A DNA stretch of 64,000 nt, from contig JANQEU010000071.1 of NCBI GenBank assembly GCA_028278225.1, forward strand, positions 62,001 through 126,000, in the 5' to 3' direction. Position numbers and translations under genes: made by a program. A model generated the notes under the pieces. It saw only the letters and a program-made list of their open reading frames with translations, was not told where the DNA came from and ran no database searches. Source of the stretch: Cyclobacteriaceae bacterium. Its GTDB lineage: Bacteria; Bacteroidota; Bacteroidia; Cytophagales; Cyclobacteriaceae. Each line of letters begins with the position of its first letter. Positions within the stretch are counted from its first letter, which is position 1. This document shows, piece after piece, positions 44,923-53,850 of this stretch.

Positions 44923-45460
44923 AACCAATCTTTGCGTATAATCTCAATTTCTCCTTTAACAAACTCTTGGCTCTCGAATACTGTGATTTCGAGGTGCCTT
45001 CACTTATCTTAAGCAGCTTCGCAATTTCAAAATGTTTGTAACCCTCAATTGCATACAAATTGAAAATAGTCCTGCAGCCATCCGGGAGCTCGCCGATCAT
45101 TCTTAAAAGCTCCTGATGACTGAAACTACTTATTGCATCTGCCTCATCACCTTTCTTTTTCAAATCCGTAACGTCGACCATCGGATACAGATACAGCTTA
45201 CTGCGTTGATGATTCAAAGCAGTATTGACCACAATTCTTTTTATCCAATAGGACAACGTAGAGTCTTTTCTGAATTTCCCGATACTTTGAAAGACTTTTA
45301 CAAACGCCTCCTGCAAAATATCCTCGGCCTCCTGCTCCAGCTTTACATACCGCAATGCGACAACAAACATGGACCTCGCATATTTGTCATATAGCTTTTC
45401 CTGCATATTGCGGTCATGCTTCCTGCAGCCTTCAATTAATTCCTCGTCAGAAAATGACAT
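44897..45460 (-). CDS. RNA polymerase sigma-70 factor, ECF family
   Basis: The 187-residue protein has region 2 (MFVVALRYVKLEQEAEDILQEAFVKVFQ) and region 4 (ELPDGCRTIFNLYAIEGYKHFEIAKLLKISEGTSKSQYSRAKSLL, the helix-turn-helix). It directs transcription of a small set of genes, and the next gene overlaps it by 26-32 nt and is its likely regulator. It is divergent from the T9SS Plug gene with a 69-nt gap. The Bacteroidota promoter consensus was not found in that gap. Confidence 0.92.
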   Translation of the reverse strand: MSFSDEELIEGCRKHDRNMQEKLYDKYARSMFVVALRYVKLEQEAEDILQEAFVKVFQSIGKFRKDSTLSYWIKRIVVNTALNHQRSKLYLYPMVDVTDLKKKGDEADAISSFSHQELLRMIGELPDGCRTIFNLYAIEGYKHFEIAKLLKISEGTSKSQYSRAKSLLKEKLRLYAKIGYERVGDQG

Positions 45461-45529
45461 CCGGTTTGGCTATTTATCAGACAACTTTACATGAAATTTC
45501 GTTGTAATCGTTTAGAATTACAATATTCG

Positions 45530-46783
45530 ATGAAACTATTCACACTACTCACGCTCGTTTCCCTGGCATCATGCGTACCGGTCACTCCCAGCGGCTCCAA
45601 TACCTCGACACCACTGGAGTATACCAATAAAGATTACACTGACCGGGTTGGTAATGTACAGCTTCAGTCTACTTCAAGAACAGCCGGATATGGAAATCCC
45701 ATTACACCACTGGGAAGTTCTTTCCTGTTGAAGTTCGATTTGCTGGATGAGGATTTCGCCTACCTCAGTGCAAAAATTTATCACTGCAATTTTGATTGGA
45801 CTCCCTCGGTATTGAGTGACCTTGAGATCCTGGAAAACTACAATGAGTACCCCATTAATGATTATGAGTTTTCGCAGAACACGATACAACCATACGTAAG
45901 TTATCAACTAAGACTACCCCCTGTCAGAAGATCGGGAAATTACATCGTCGCCATCTTTGATTCATCGAAAGGCCTGTTGTTTTCGAGAAGATTTATGGTA
46001 TATGAGCAGAAGGTTGGAGTGAATGCCGGCATTCAAAGAAGTACCGGGATCAGTGAAAGAAACAGTCACCATCAGCTGGAATTTGATATCAACTACGGAT
46101 CGCTGAAGGTGGTAGATCCCTCGCGTGACATCATGCCGATTATTTTGCAAAATCACAACTGGAATACGGTTATCTCAGGATTGACCCCTACAAGTGCCAG
46201 AATTGATAAACAATTCCTTGAATACAAACATTTTAACCAGGAAAATAATATTCCTGCGATTAATGAATTCAGGTTCTTCGATATCAGAACCCTTTCCTAT
46301 CGGGGACGGAGTATAGAAACGATAGGGATGTCGAACCGGGGAATTGAGGCTATCGTTCAGCCCCAGAAATCAAGGAATGGATCAGCCTACAGCGAGCCTT
46401 TTGAGGAAGATCTAAATGGGGATTTTGTTCTTGCAAACCGGGATCCGAACGAAATGGACATTCAGTCGGAATACGTCTGGACAAACTTTATTATTAAAAA
46501 TGAAAAGGTTTATGGTCAGGTCTTTGTAACAGGGAAATTCAATAACTGGACATTATCGGACCGGAACACGCTGACATATGATGAAGTGCAGCAAAGTTAC
46601 CGTGGCAGCATCCGATTGAAACAGGGATTTTACAACTACACCTTTTGGGTGGAAAGTCCTGACCTTCCGCACTATCACTTCGAAGGAAGCCACTTTCAAA
46701 CCACAAACGAATACGAGGTGCTGGTTTATTTCAGGGAAATGGGAACAGTTTTCGATCAACTGGTGGGATACGCCCTGTTCTGA
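45530..46783 (+). CDS. Type IX secretion system Plug protein (DUF5103)
   Basis: Started at the ATG at 45530 the protein has 417 residues and a lipoprotein signal (KLFTLLTLVSLASCVP, lipobox cysteine). The DUF5103 region spans most of the length (SSFLLKFDLLDEDFAYLSAKIYHCNFDW, EYPINDYEFSQNT, VYGQVFVTGKFNNWTLSDRNTLTYD). In Flavobacterium this family closes the periplasmic side of the SprA translocon. A Met 13 residues upstream would hide the lipobox, so the inner start is preferred. It is a single plus-strand gene convergent with ychF. Confidence 0.88.
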   Translation: MKLFTLLTLVSLASCVPVTPSGSNTSTPLEYTNKDYTDRVGNVQLQSTSRTAGYGNPITPLGSSFLLKFDLLDEDFAYLSAKIYHCNFDWTPSVLSDLEILENYNEYPINDYEFSQNTIQPYVSYQLRLPPVRRSGNYIVAIFDSSKGLLFSRRFMVYEQKVGVNAGIQRSTGISERNSHHQLEFDINYGSLKVVDPSRDIMPIILQNHNWNTVISGLTPTSARIDKQFLEYKHFNQENNIPAINEFRFFDIRTLSYRGRSIETIGMSNRGIEAIVQPQKSRNGSAYSEPFEEDLNGDFVLANRDPNEMDIQSEYVWTNFIIKNEKVYGQVFVTGKFNNWTLSDRNTLTYDEVQQSYRGSIRLKQGFYNYTFWVESPDLPHYHFEGSHFQTTNEYEVLVYFREMGTVFDQLVGYALF

Positions 46784-46790
46784 GCGCCAA

Positions 46791-47888
46791 TCAAACATTG
46801 AATCGAAAGTGCATGACATCACCGTCTGCCACTATGTACTCTTTGCCTTCTATGGCAAGTTTTCCAGCTTCTTTACACCCATGTTCACTGCCATATTTTT
46901 CATAGTCCTCAAGCTTAATCACTTCAGCCTTAATGAATCCCTTTTCAAAATCCGTGTGGATCACACCGGCTGCTTTCGGCGCCTTCCATCCCTTCTCAAT
47001 AGTCCAGGCCTTTACCTCCTTTTCACCGGCAGTAAAAAATGTGATCAGGTTCAATATGTGATAGGAGGCTCTTATCAGCTTGTTTAATCCCGAATCTTCA
47101 AGCCCGTACTCTTCCAGGAACATTCGCCTTTCTTCATCATCTTCCAGCTCAGCAATTTGCGCTTCTATCGAGGCGGAGATTACAATTACTTCGGCATCTT
47201 CCCCCTCAACCGCTTTTAGCAAGTCGCGGCTATGATCATTTCCATGCACTGCGTGCTGTTCCTCCACATTGGCAGCATAAATAATGGGCTTATCTGTCAA
47301 TAACTGGAGGGGAGCGGTAATTTCCTTCCGATTTTCGTCGATTTCAAGGGTTCGGGCATTTTGACCACTTTCCAGATGCTTCTTAAACACCATAAGCAGG
47401 TCATATTCAGCTTTCGCTTCTTTATCACCTGACCTGGCCATCTTCTCAACCCGGTCAATTCGTTTTTCCACAGATTCAAGGTCCTTCATCTGGAGTTCTG
47501 TGTCAATGATTTCCTTGTCAGCAACCGGATCCACCCGACCATCCACATGAGCTATGTTATCATCGTCAAAGCAACGGACGACATGAATGATCGCATCGAC
47601 CTCCCTGATATTTGCCAGAAACTGGTTCCCCAGTCCCTCACCTTTACTGGCGCCTTTTACCAATCCGGCGATATCCACAAACTCAATCACCGTAGGTACT
47701 ACTTTTTGCGGATTAACCAATCGCTCCAGTATCCTAAGCCGCTGATCAGGTACGGTAATCACACCGATATTTGGCTCAATGGTGCAAAAAGGAAAATTAG
47801 CTGCTTCTGCCTTTGCACTGGACAGCGCATTAAACAACGTGGATTTCCCGACATTCGGTAATCCGACAATTCCACATTTTAATCCCAT
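46791..47888 (-). CDS. ychF: Redox-regulated ATPase YchF
   Basis: The 365-residue Obg-like P-loop protein has the G1 motif GLPNVGKST at 9-17, PFCTIEPN, the switch motif VDIAGLVKGASKGEGLGNQFL, a helical insertion (residues about 140-200) and the C-terminal TGS domain (FFTAGEKEVKAWTIEKG). It is a universally conserved ATPase that binds ribosomes or the proteasome in other systems. It is convergent with the Plug gene and lies downstream of the DUF3276 gene, separated by a terminator. Confidence 0.96.
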   Translation of the reverse strand: MGLKCGIVGLPNVGKSTLFNALSSAKAEAANFPFCTIEPNIGVITVPDQRLRILERLVNPQKVVPTVIEFVDIAGLVKGASKGEGLGNQFLANIREVDAIIHVVRCFDDDNIAHVDGRVDPVADKEIIDTELQMKDLESVEKRIDRVEKMARSGDKEAKAEYDLLMVFKKHLESGQNARTLEIDENRKEITAPLQLLTDKPIIYAANVEEQHAVHGNDHSRDLLKAVEGEDAEVIVISASIEAQIAELEDDEERRMFLEEYGLEDSGLNKLIRASYHILNLITFFTAGEKEVKAWTIEKGWKAPKAAGVIHTDFEKGFIKAEVIKLEDYEKYGSEHGCKEAGKLAIEGKEYIVADGDVMHFRFNV

Positions 47889-47936
47889 TTAGGAGAATTT
47901 ATTCTTGAAGGCCGCAAAATTAAATGATATAAAAAA

Positions 47937-47958
47937 ACCCCTCAACATCCGGAGGGGT
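47937..47958 (-). terminator. Rho-independent terminator of the DUF3276 gene
   Basis: A perfect 7-bp stem (ACCCCTC / GAGGGGT, 8-nt loop) is followed on the minus strand by at least six T. It lies 28 nt beyond the DUF3276 stop and just upstream of ychF. Confidence 0.75.
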
Positions 47959-47985
47959 CTTATTTATTTAATGACTGGTGGACCT

Positions 47986-48330
47986 TTAATCCCACTTTAA
48001 TTCCGTGTCATTTCCCACGTCTGCCGTTTCCTCGGCTTCATTCCTCCTTTCAAACTCTGAGAAATCGACATCAGGTAGTAATTCCGTTTTTACGTGTCCC
48101 ACAGTGTTGTTCAGTGCTTCCACAAATTTGTTAAAATCCTCTTTGTACAGGAAGATTTTGTGTTTTTCATACACAAAGCCATCATCCTTGAATCTCCTCT
48201 TACTCTCTGTGATCGTAAGGTAATAGTCGTTGGACCGTGTCGCTTTTACATCAAAAAAGTAAGTTCTTTTACCTGCGCGTACCCTTTCTGAGTAGATTTC
48301 TTCTCTTCCTTTTTCCTTATTCTCTTCCAC
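47986..48330 (-). CDS. PUR-family DNA/RNA-binding protein (DUF3276)
   Basis: The 114-residue protein is a PUR-alpha-like repeat (SERVRAGKRTYFFDVKATRSNDYYLTITESKRR), the typical Bacteroidota DUF3276 family that folds like Pur-alpha and binds single-stranded nucleic acid. The C-terminal tail is acidic (FERRNEAEETADVGNDTELKWD). It is monocistronic with its own terminator; the upstream region has a T-rich stretch with a partial promoter match only. Its exact role is unknown. Confidence 0.9.
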   Translation of the reverse strand: MEENKEKGREEIYSERVRAGKRTYFFDVKATRSNDYYLTITESKRRFKDDGFVYEKHKIFLYKEDFNKFVEALNNTVGHVKTELLPDVDFSEFERRNEAEETADVGNDTELKWD

Positions 48331-48437
48331 AATACTTCAATTTGGTGAGTTGAATTTAAATATTATCGACACAAGTTTATCAAAAATTGTTATATAAAGA
48401 ACTATTTAATAAATCTTTATTGAAAATACATAAAAGC

Positions 48438-48445
48438 TATTTTTG
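48438..48445 (+). promoter_or_regulatory. -7 element before the DUF58 gene
   Basis: TATTTTTG matches TAnnTTTG, with TTTA at 48416-48419 (18-nt spacer, three of four bases) as a possible -33 element. The ATG is 58 nt downstream. Confidence 0.4.
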
Positions 48446-48502
48446 CCAGCTATCGCGATCTGAAAATTGAAATTTTTCGTTGATATGAGAAAAGCAGGTT
48501 AA

Positions 48503-49411
48503 ATGGGATTAGATCTGGCCACTATTAAAAAGTTTGAAAGCCTGGAATTTCTGGCTAAGGAATTGGTAGAAGGATTTATTACCGGTTTGCATCGGTCACC
48601 GTACCATGGGTTTTCAGTTGAGTTTGCCGAACACAAACTTTATAACTACGGTGAAAGTATTAAGAATATTGATTGGAAGGTCTTTGCAAGGACGGATAGA
48701 CTTTACACCAAACAATATGAAGAGGAGACAAATCTAAGGTGCACCATCCTGGTGGATACTTCTGCTTCAATGTATTATCCAAAACCGGATCTTGACAAGA
48801 TCAGATTCAGCATTTATGCGGCGGCGGCGCTGTGCTTTCTGATGATACGTCAGCGTGACGCAGTGGGCATAGTATCATTTGCCAATGAGATCCTGCAACA
48901 GTCTCCTCAAAAATCAACGAGGTTACATCTAAATCAACTGCTTCAGACGCTTGACGAGTGGCTGAAAAATCCCAATCCCGACAAACAGGTATCAAACATT
49001 GCCGAAAATATCCACCTGATAGCAGATAAGATTCAGAAGAGATCGCTTGTGATCATTTTTACGGATATGTTCCAGCAGAAGAACTCCAGTCAGGATATTT
49101 TCGAATCATTGCAACACCTGAAACATAATAAGCATGAGGTACTACTCTTCCACGTCACTGACCAGGATACGGAACGAAACTTCAATTTTAAAGACCGGCC
49201 TTACAAGTTCGTCGATACGGAAACGAAAGAAACGATCACGCTGACTCCTTCATTCATCAAAGATCAATATTTAGCAACGATGACAGACTTCTATAAGGAG
49301 ATCAAGCTTACCTGCGGTCAGCTAAAGATTGACCTTATTGACGTCAATACGAGAGATGATTTTGATAAAGTACTGGGAGCTTATCTGATTAAAAGAAAGA
49401 AAATGAGATGA
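48503..49411 (+). CDS. DUF58 domain protein (VWA-like)
   Basis: The 302-residue cytoplasmic protein opens with the DUF58 motif (GLHRSPYHGFSVEFAEHKLYNYGES, NIDWKVFARTDRLYTKQYEEETN). A VWA fold with the MIDAS motif DTSASMY follows at D85, S87 and S89. In many bacteria such proteins sit in MoxR/DUF58 clusters; here no MoxR ATPase is nearby. In the family a role in maturing or assembling cofactors or surface proteins is proposed. It is convergent with the ferredoxin gene. Confidence 0.9.
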   Translation: MGLDLATIKKFESLEFLAKELVEGFITGLHRSPYHGFSVEFAEHKLYNYGESIKNIDWKVFARTDRLYTKQYEEETNLRCTILVDTSASMYYPKPDLDKIRFSIYAAAALCFLMIRQRDAVGIVSFANEILQQSPQKSTRLHLNQLLQTLDEWLKNPNPDKQVSNIAENIHLIADKIQKRSLVIIFTDMFQQKNSSQDIFESLQHLKHNKHEVLLFHVTDQDTERNFNFKDRPYKFVDTETKETITLTPSFIKDQYLATMTDFYKEIKLTCGQLKIDLIDVNTRDDFDKVLGAYLIKRKKMR

Positions 49412-49421
49412 TTCACCCTGA

Positions 49422-49769
<348 letters not shown>

Positions 49770-49794
49770 TTAATTGTTTAAAATCCTGCGCCAA

Positions 49795-49825
49795 CAAAAC
49801 TAGATTTCAAATTTGTATTAAAAAA
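49795..49825 (-). promoter_or_regulatory. Promoter for the ferredoxin gene
   Basis: On the minus strand TTTT (49825-49822), 19 nt and TAGTTTTG (49802-49795). The -7 element matches fully and the ATG lies 28 nt downstream. Confidence 0.5.
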
Positions 49826-49905
49826 GTAAGTTTACTCAAATGTCAATCTTCATATTTATGCGGGATCCCGTGCAATCCCGGCATTCAGATATGTCGATCA
49901 CCCAT

Positions 49906-49913
49906 TAGTTTTG
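49906..49913 (+). promoter_or_regulatory. -7 element before the acyl-CoA reductase gene
   Basis: TAGTTTTG matches TAnnTTTG and is 29 nt before the ATG at 49943. No convincing TTTG lies at the right distance upstream. Confidence 0.4.
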
Positions 49914-49942
49914 CCTCACAAATATTGCGATAACCTATAGTA

Positions 49943-50950
49943 ATGAAACTAACGGAAAGGATAAATGTTTTTTCTCAACTCCGGGAAAGAATGGACCGGG
50001 AGGTAGCATCAAACCTCGATTATCTTTCAAACGAAGCTTCCCGGGACAATTCATGGTTTACAGCTGACAGCATCCGACAGAGTATAGGGGCAATTTCACA
50101 TATGCTGTCAGACCGGAAACTATCGACATGGACGGAAAAATACCGACTGGAGCCGGATGTACCTAAGGTTGTCGGCATTGTTATGGCCGGGAATATCCCT
50201 CTTGTGGGGTTCCATGACTTGCTATGTGTACTCATATCAGGCCACTTTGCTGCCATAAAGACAAGTAGCCAGGACAATTTTCTTGTGACAAAAGTCCTGG
50301 AGTGGCTGGCTGATATAGATCCGAGTACTACCCGGAGCTTTGAAATAAGGGACAAACTCCAAAACATTGATGCTGTCATTGCCACGGGCAGTGACAATTC
50401 AGCCCGCTATTTTGAATATTATTTTGGGAAGTATCCGCACATAATTAGGAAGAACAGGACATCAATAGCGGTACTAAACGGACAGGAGGACCCCGCAGAT
50501 CTTATTGCGTTAGGTCATGACTTGTATGATTACTTCGGGCTGGGATGCAGGAATGTTTCGAAGCTGTTCGTTCCAAAAGACTATGACATGGGGTCGTTAT
50601 TTGACCAATGGCAGGATTTCGGCCGCTTGGCAGATCACAATAAATACAAGAACAACTACGATTATCAAAAATCTATTCTGCTGGTCAACCAGGTACCCCA
50701 TCTGGATTCGGGCTTTTCACTGTTGAAGGAAGCTGATGAGCTGGTTTCTCCTATCTCCCTCAATTACTACGCGTATTACGATGATATTCTGTCTGTCAAT
50801 GATTTCACCCGGGCTAATAAAGAAAAAATACAATGTATCGTTACATCAACTCCGGATATTGATGGGATACCTTTCGGTCAATCACAATTACCTGAGTTGT
50901 GGGATTATGCGGATAATATAGATACGCTGGACTTTCTCGCGAAGCTATAA
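49943..50950 (+). CDS. Acyl-CoA reductase (LuxC-like)
   Basis: The 335-residue protein resembles the LuxC family of aldehyde dehydrogenase-fold reductases, which make fatty aldehydes from acyl-CoA using NADPH. Visible motifs include VGIVMAGNIPLVGFHDLL, AAIKTSSQDNFL, VIATGSDNSARYFEYYFG and the catalytic cysteine in LGCRNVSKLFVP. It may provide aldehydes for lipid or secondary metabolism. The ferredoxin lies divergently next to it and aconitase follows 75 nt downstream with its own promoter. Confidence 0.86.
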   Translation: MKLTERINVFSQLRERMDREVASNLDYLSNEASRDNSWFTADSIRQSIGAISHMLSDRKLSTWTEKYRLEPDVPKVVGIVMAGNIPLVGFHDLLCVLISGHFAAIKTSSQDNFLVTKVLEWLADIDPSTTRSFEIRDKLQNIDAVIATGSDNSARYFEYYFGKYPHIIRKNRTSIAVLNGQEDPADLIALGHDLYDYFGLGCRNVSKLFVPKDYDMGSLFDQWQDFGRLADHNKYKNNYDYQKSILLVNQVPHLDSGFSLLKEADELVSPISLNYYAYYDDILSVNDFTRANKEKIQCIVTSTPDIDGIPFGQSQLPELWDYADNIDTLDFLAKL

Positions 50951-50963
50951 TATATTGGTTTAG

Positions 50964-50994
50964 TTGGGGGTCATTATTTTCAATGCTATTTTTG
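50964..50994 (+). promoter_or_regulatory. Promoter for acnA
   Basis: TTG (50964-50966, in GTTG), 20 nt and TATTTTTG (50987-50994). The -7 element is a full match and the aconitase ATG is 32 nt downstream. Confidence 0.5.
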
Positions 50995-51025
50995 GCCTCC
51001 TTTTTACAGATCTAATTTTCCCAAT

Positions 51026-53761
51026 ATGGCACAGGATTTTTTCGGAATAGAAAAGCAATTACCTGATTTCGCAGGATCGTCTAAATACTTCAGTCTCTTT
51101 GAATTGGCAAAGAAAGAGCCAACAGTTAAGAAACTTCCTTATGCAATTCGAATCTTACTGGAAAATGCTATCCGGAATTACGACGGGTTTGCAGTTACCG
51201 AAGAACACCTTCGGACACTGCTTGACTGGAAAAATACTGCTGGTGTAAAGGATATTCCTTACTCACCTGCAAGAGTACTTATGCAGGACTTTACCGGGGT
51301 GCCGGCGGTAGTTGACCTTGCCTCCATCAGGTCGGAAGTGGCTAGAAAAGGAAAAGACACCTCCAAAACCAATCCGGTGGTCCCTGCCGACATGGTCATA
51401 GATCATTCCGTAATGGTGGAGTATTTTGGAACCGAAGGCGCCTACAAGAAAAATGTTTTGCTGGAATACCAGCGAAATGAAGAGCGGTACAAACTTCTCA
51501 AGTGGGGCCAGCAGGCCTTCACAAATTTCAGTGTGGTACCTCCGGGAATGGGGATCTGTCATCAGGTCAACCTTGAGTATCTCGCACAGGGAGTTATTGA
51601 CAGGGATGGTTATGTTTTCCCGGACACCCTGGTCGGGACGGATTCCCATACACCAATGGTCAATGGCATTGGCGTGCTGGGATGGGGTGTTGGCGGCATT
51701 GAAGCGGAAGCAGCAATGCTTGGTCAGCCCATTTACATGATTCTTCCGGAGGTGATCGGTCTGAACCTGAGCGGGAAACTTCCGGAGGGTGCGACATCAA
51801 CGGATCTGGTGTTGACGATCGTAAAACTGCTCCGGGACTACGGGGTGGTAGGAAAAATCGTGGAAGTTTTCGGAGAAGGATTGGACAATCTGACTGTAGC
51901 AGATCGCGCAACTATTTCCAACATGTCCCCCGAATTCGGCTGTACCGATACACACTGGCCGATCGATGATCAAACCCTTGCGTACATGCGAAAGACCAGC
52001 CGGCCGCAAAAACATGTCGATCTGGTGGAGGCCTATGCCAAGGAGAATATGCTGTGGAGGGATCCAAACAGTGAGATTGAATATACGGATGTGATCAGCC
52101 TTGATCTTTCTTCCGTAGAGCCTACCATTTCAGGTCCAAAACGTCCGCAGGACAAGATATTGCTTCGTGAAGCAAAGGAAAAAATTATCGATTTGCTGGC
52201 AAATTCTCACAACAGGGAATATATACCGGTCCAAAACCGAATTGGCGATTGGGCAACCGAAGGCGGAACGGTAGTGGAATCGGTAAAAGTGAAATCGGGT
52301 ATCCGAAGTGTGCCTATGTCAACCGGAGATCTGCAGTATAACCTCTCTGACGGAGCGGTTGTGATAGCTGCCATCACTTCCTGCACGAATACTTCAAACC
52401 CAAGTGTCATGATCGGAGCCGGGCTTGTGGCAAAGAAAGCTGTGGAAAGAGGGCTGAATATCAAACCCTGGGTCAAAACATCCCTGGCTCCCGGGTCGCG
52501 GGTCGTGACGGATTACCTGGAAAAGTCTCAATTGCTGCCCTACCTGGAAGCGTTAAAATTCCACGTTGTAGGATATGGTTGCACTACATGTATCGGCAAT
52601 TCCGGAGACATGATGCAGGATGTACAAAAAGCGGTAATTGACAATGACCTGGTAGTGTGTTCAGCCCTTTCGGGAAACCGGAATTTTGAAGCTCGTATCC
52701 ATCCGAATATCAAAATGAATTTCCTGGCCTCTCCCATGCTTGTAGTCCTGTACGCCATAGCGGGTCGAATGGATTTTGATCTCTATAATGAACCTCTGGG
52801 TACAGATCCAAATGGCGAAGATATTTACCTGAAAGACCTATGGCCCGCCCAGGCGGAAATCGATGAAATGATGGATAAGGTGCTGACACCTGAAGATTAC
52901 AGCAAGAACTATGGCCGGGTTTTCGAGGGGGATGACACATGGAAAAATCTGGATGCCCCTTCAGGCCAGATCTATGACTGGGATTCAAAATCGACCTATA
53001 TCCAGGAGGCTCCTTTCTTCAGGGATATATCGGAAATGGTGCCGGAACCAGAAGACATTAAAGGAGCTAAGGTACTGTTGCAACTGGGTGACATGGTCAC
53101 CACTGATCACATTTCCCCAGCCGGTAAATTTTTACCCGAACATCCTGCCGGTCAGTATCTGGTTGAGAACGAAGTGGAACAGAGGGACTTTAATTCATAT
53201 GGATCTCGCCGTGGTAATCATGAGGTAATGATGAGGGGCACTTTTGCCAATGTCAGGATTAAAAACAAGCTAGCCTCACGGGAAGGTGGATGGACAACCT
53301 ACCATCCGAGTGGAGAAGAAATGACCGTCTATGAGGCAGCTATGAAATATCAGAAAGAACATACGCCCCTGGTGGTGATCGGAGGTAAGGAGTACGGGTC
53401 AGGTTCATCGAGGGACTGGGCCGCCAAAGGAACGTCATTGCTTGGTGTAAAAGCGGTGTTGACAGAAAGTTTCGAACGGATTCACAGATCGAATCTGGTA
53501 GGTATGGGTGTACTGCCTATGGTTTTCCAGGATGGTGAAAACCAGGATACACTTGGATTGGATGGCACGGAAACTTACGACATCCTTGGCATTTCATCAG
53601 ACCTGACACCGGGAAAATTGGTTGACGTCACTGCTACAAAACCGGACGGAACCAAAACCAATTTCAAAGCCAAACTCAGGCTTGATTCCGGGGTAGATGT
53701 GGAATACTACAAGAATGGTGGAATTTTAAATTATGTGCTAAGGCAGTTCTTAAAAAACTAA
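51026..53761 (+). CDS. acnA: Aconitate hydratase
   Basis: The 911-residue TCA-cycle enzyme isomerises citrate to isocitrate. The 4Fe-4S cysteines are C453 (SCTNTSNP), C519 and C522 (YGCTTCIGNSG), and the swivel domain carries GSGSSRDWAAKG and the AESFERIHRSNLVGMGVLP-like stretch. The substrate motif VGTDSHTPMVNGIGVLGWGVGG is intact. In place of the usual ATCGFFP after PEFG or PEYG it reads CTDTHWP around residues 303-312. The length and layout are of the AcnA type. A promoter precedes it and a terminator follows. Confidence 0.95.
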   Translation: MAQDFFGIEKQLPDFAGSSKYFSLFELAKKEPTVKKLPYAIRILLENAIRNYDGFAVTEEHLRTLLDWKNTAGVKDIPYSPARVLMQDFTGVPAVVDLASIRSEVARKGKDTSKTNPVVPADMVIDHSVMVEYFGTEGAYKKNVLLEYQRNEERYKLLKWGQQAFTNFSVVPPGMGICHQVNLEYLAQGVIDRDGYVFPDTLVGTDSHTPMVNGIGVLGWGVGGIEAEAAMLGQPIYMILPEVIGLNLSGKLPEGATSTDLVLTIVKLLRDYGVVGKIVEVFGEGLDNLTVADRATISNMSPEFGCTDTHWPIDDQTLAYMRKTSRPQKHVDLVEAYAKENMLWRDPNSEIEYTDVISLDLSSVEPTISGPKRPQDKILLREAKEKIIDLLANSHNREYIPVQNRIGDWATEGGTVVESVKVKSGIRSVPMSTGDLQYNLSDGAVVIAAITSCTNTSNPSVMIGAGLVAKKAVERGLNIKPWVKTSLAPGSRVVTDYLEKSQLLPYLEALKFHVVGYGCTTCIGNSGDMMQDVQKAVIDNDLVVCSALSGNRNFEARIHPNIKMNFLASPMLVVLYAIAGRMDFDLYNEPLGTDPNGEDIYLKDLWPAQAEIDEMMDKVLTPEDYSKNYGRVFEGDDTWKNLDAPSGQIYDWDSKSTYIQEAPFFRDISEMVPEPEDIKGAKVLLQLGDMVTTDHISPAGKFLPEHPAGQYLVENEVEQRDFNSYGSRRGNHEVMMRGTFANVRIKNKLASREGGWTTYHPSGEEMTVYEAAMKYQKEHTPLVVIGGKEYGSGSSRDWAAKGTSLLGVKAVLTESFERIHRSNLVGMGVLPMVFQDGENQDTLGLDGTETYDILGISSDLTPGKLVDVTATKPDGTKTNFKAKLRLDSGVDVEYYKNGGILNYVLRQFLKN

Positions 53762-53786
53762 AAGGTTCGCAAATCACCGTTAATCG

Positions 53787-53817
53787 AAAAAACGAGACAT
53801 TTATGTTTCGTTTTTTT
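53787..53817 (+). terminator. Rho-independent terminator of acnA
   Basis: A stem AAAAAACGAGACA / TGTTTCGTTTTTTT (one G-U pair) with loop TTTA ends in a T-run, 26 nt after the acnA stop. The ATG at 53803 falls in the loop of this hairpin, which argues against a start there for the next gene. Confidence 0.8.
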
Positions 53818-53850
53818 TATTTTAAGCCTTCAAATAAATCACAGGCACTA

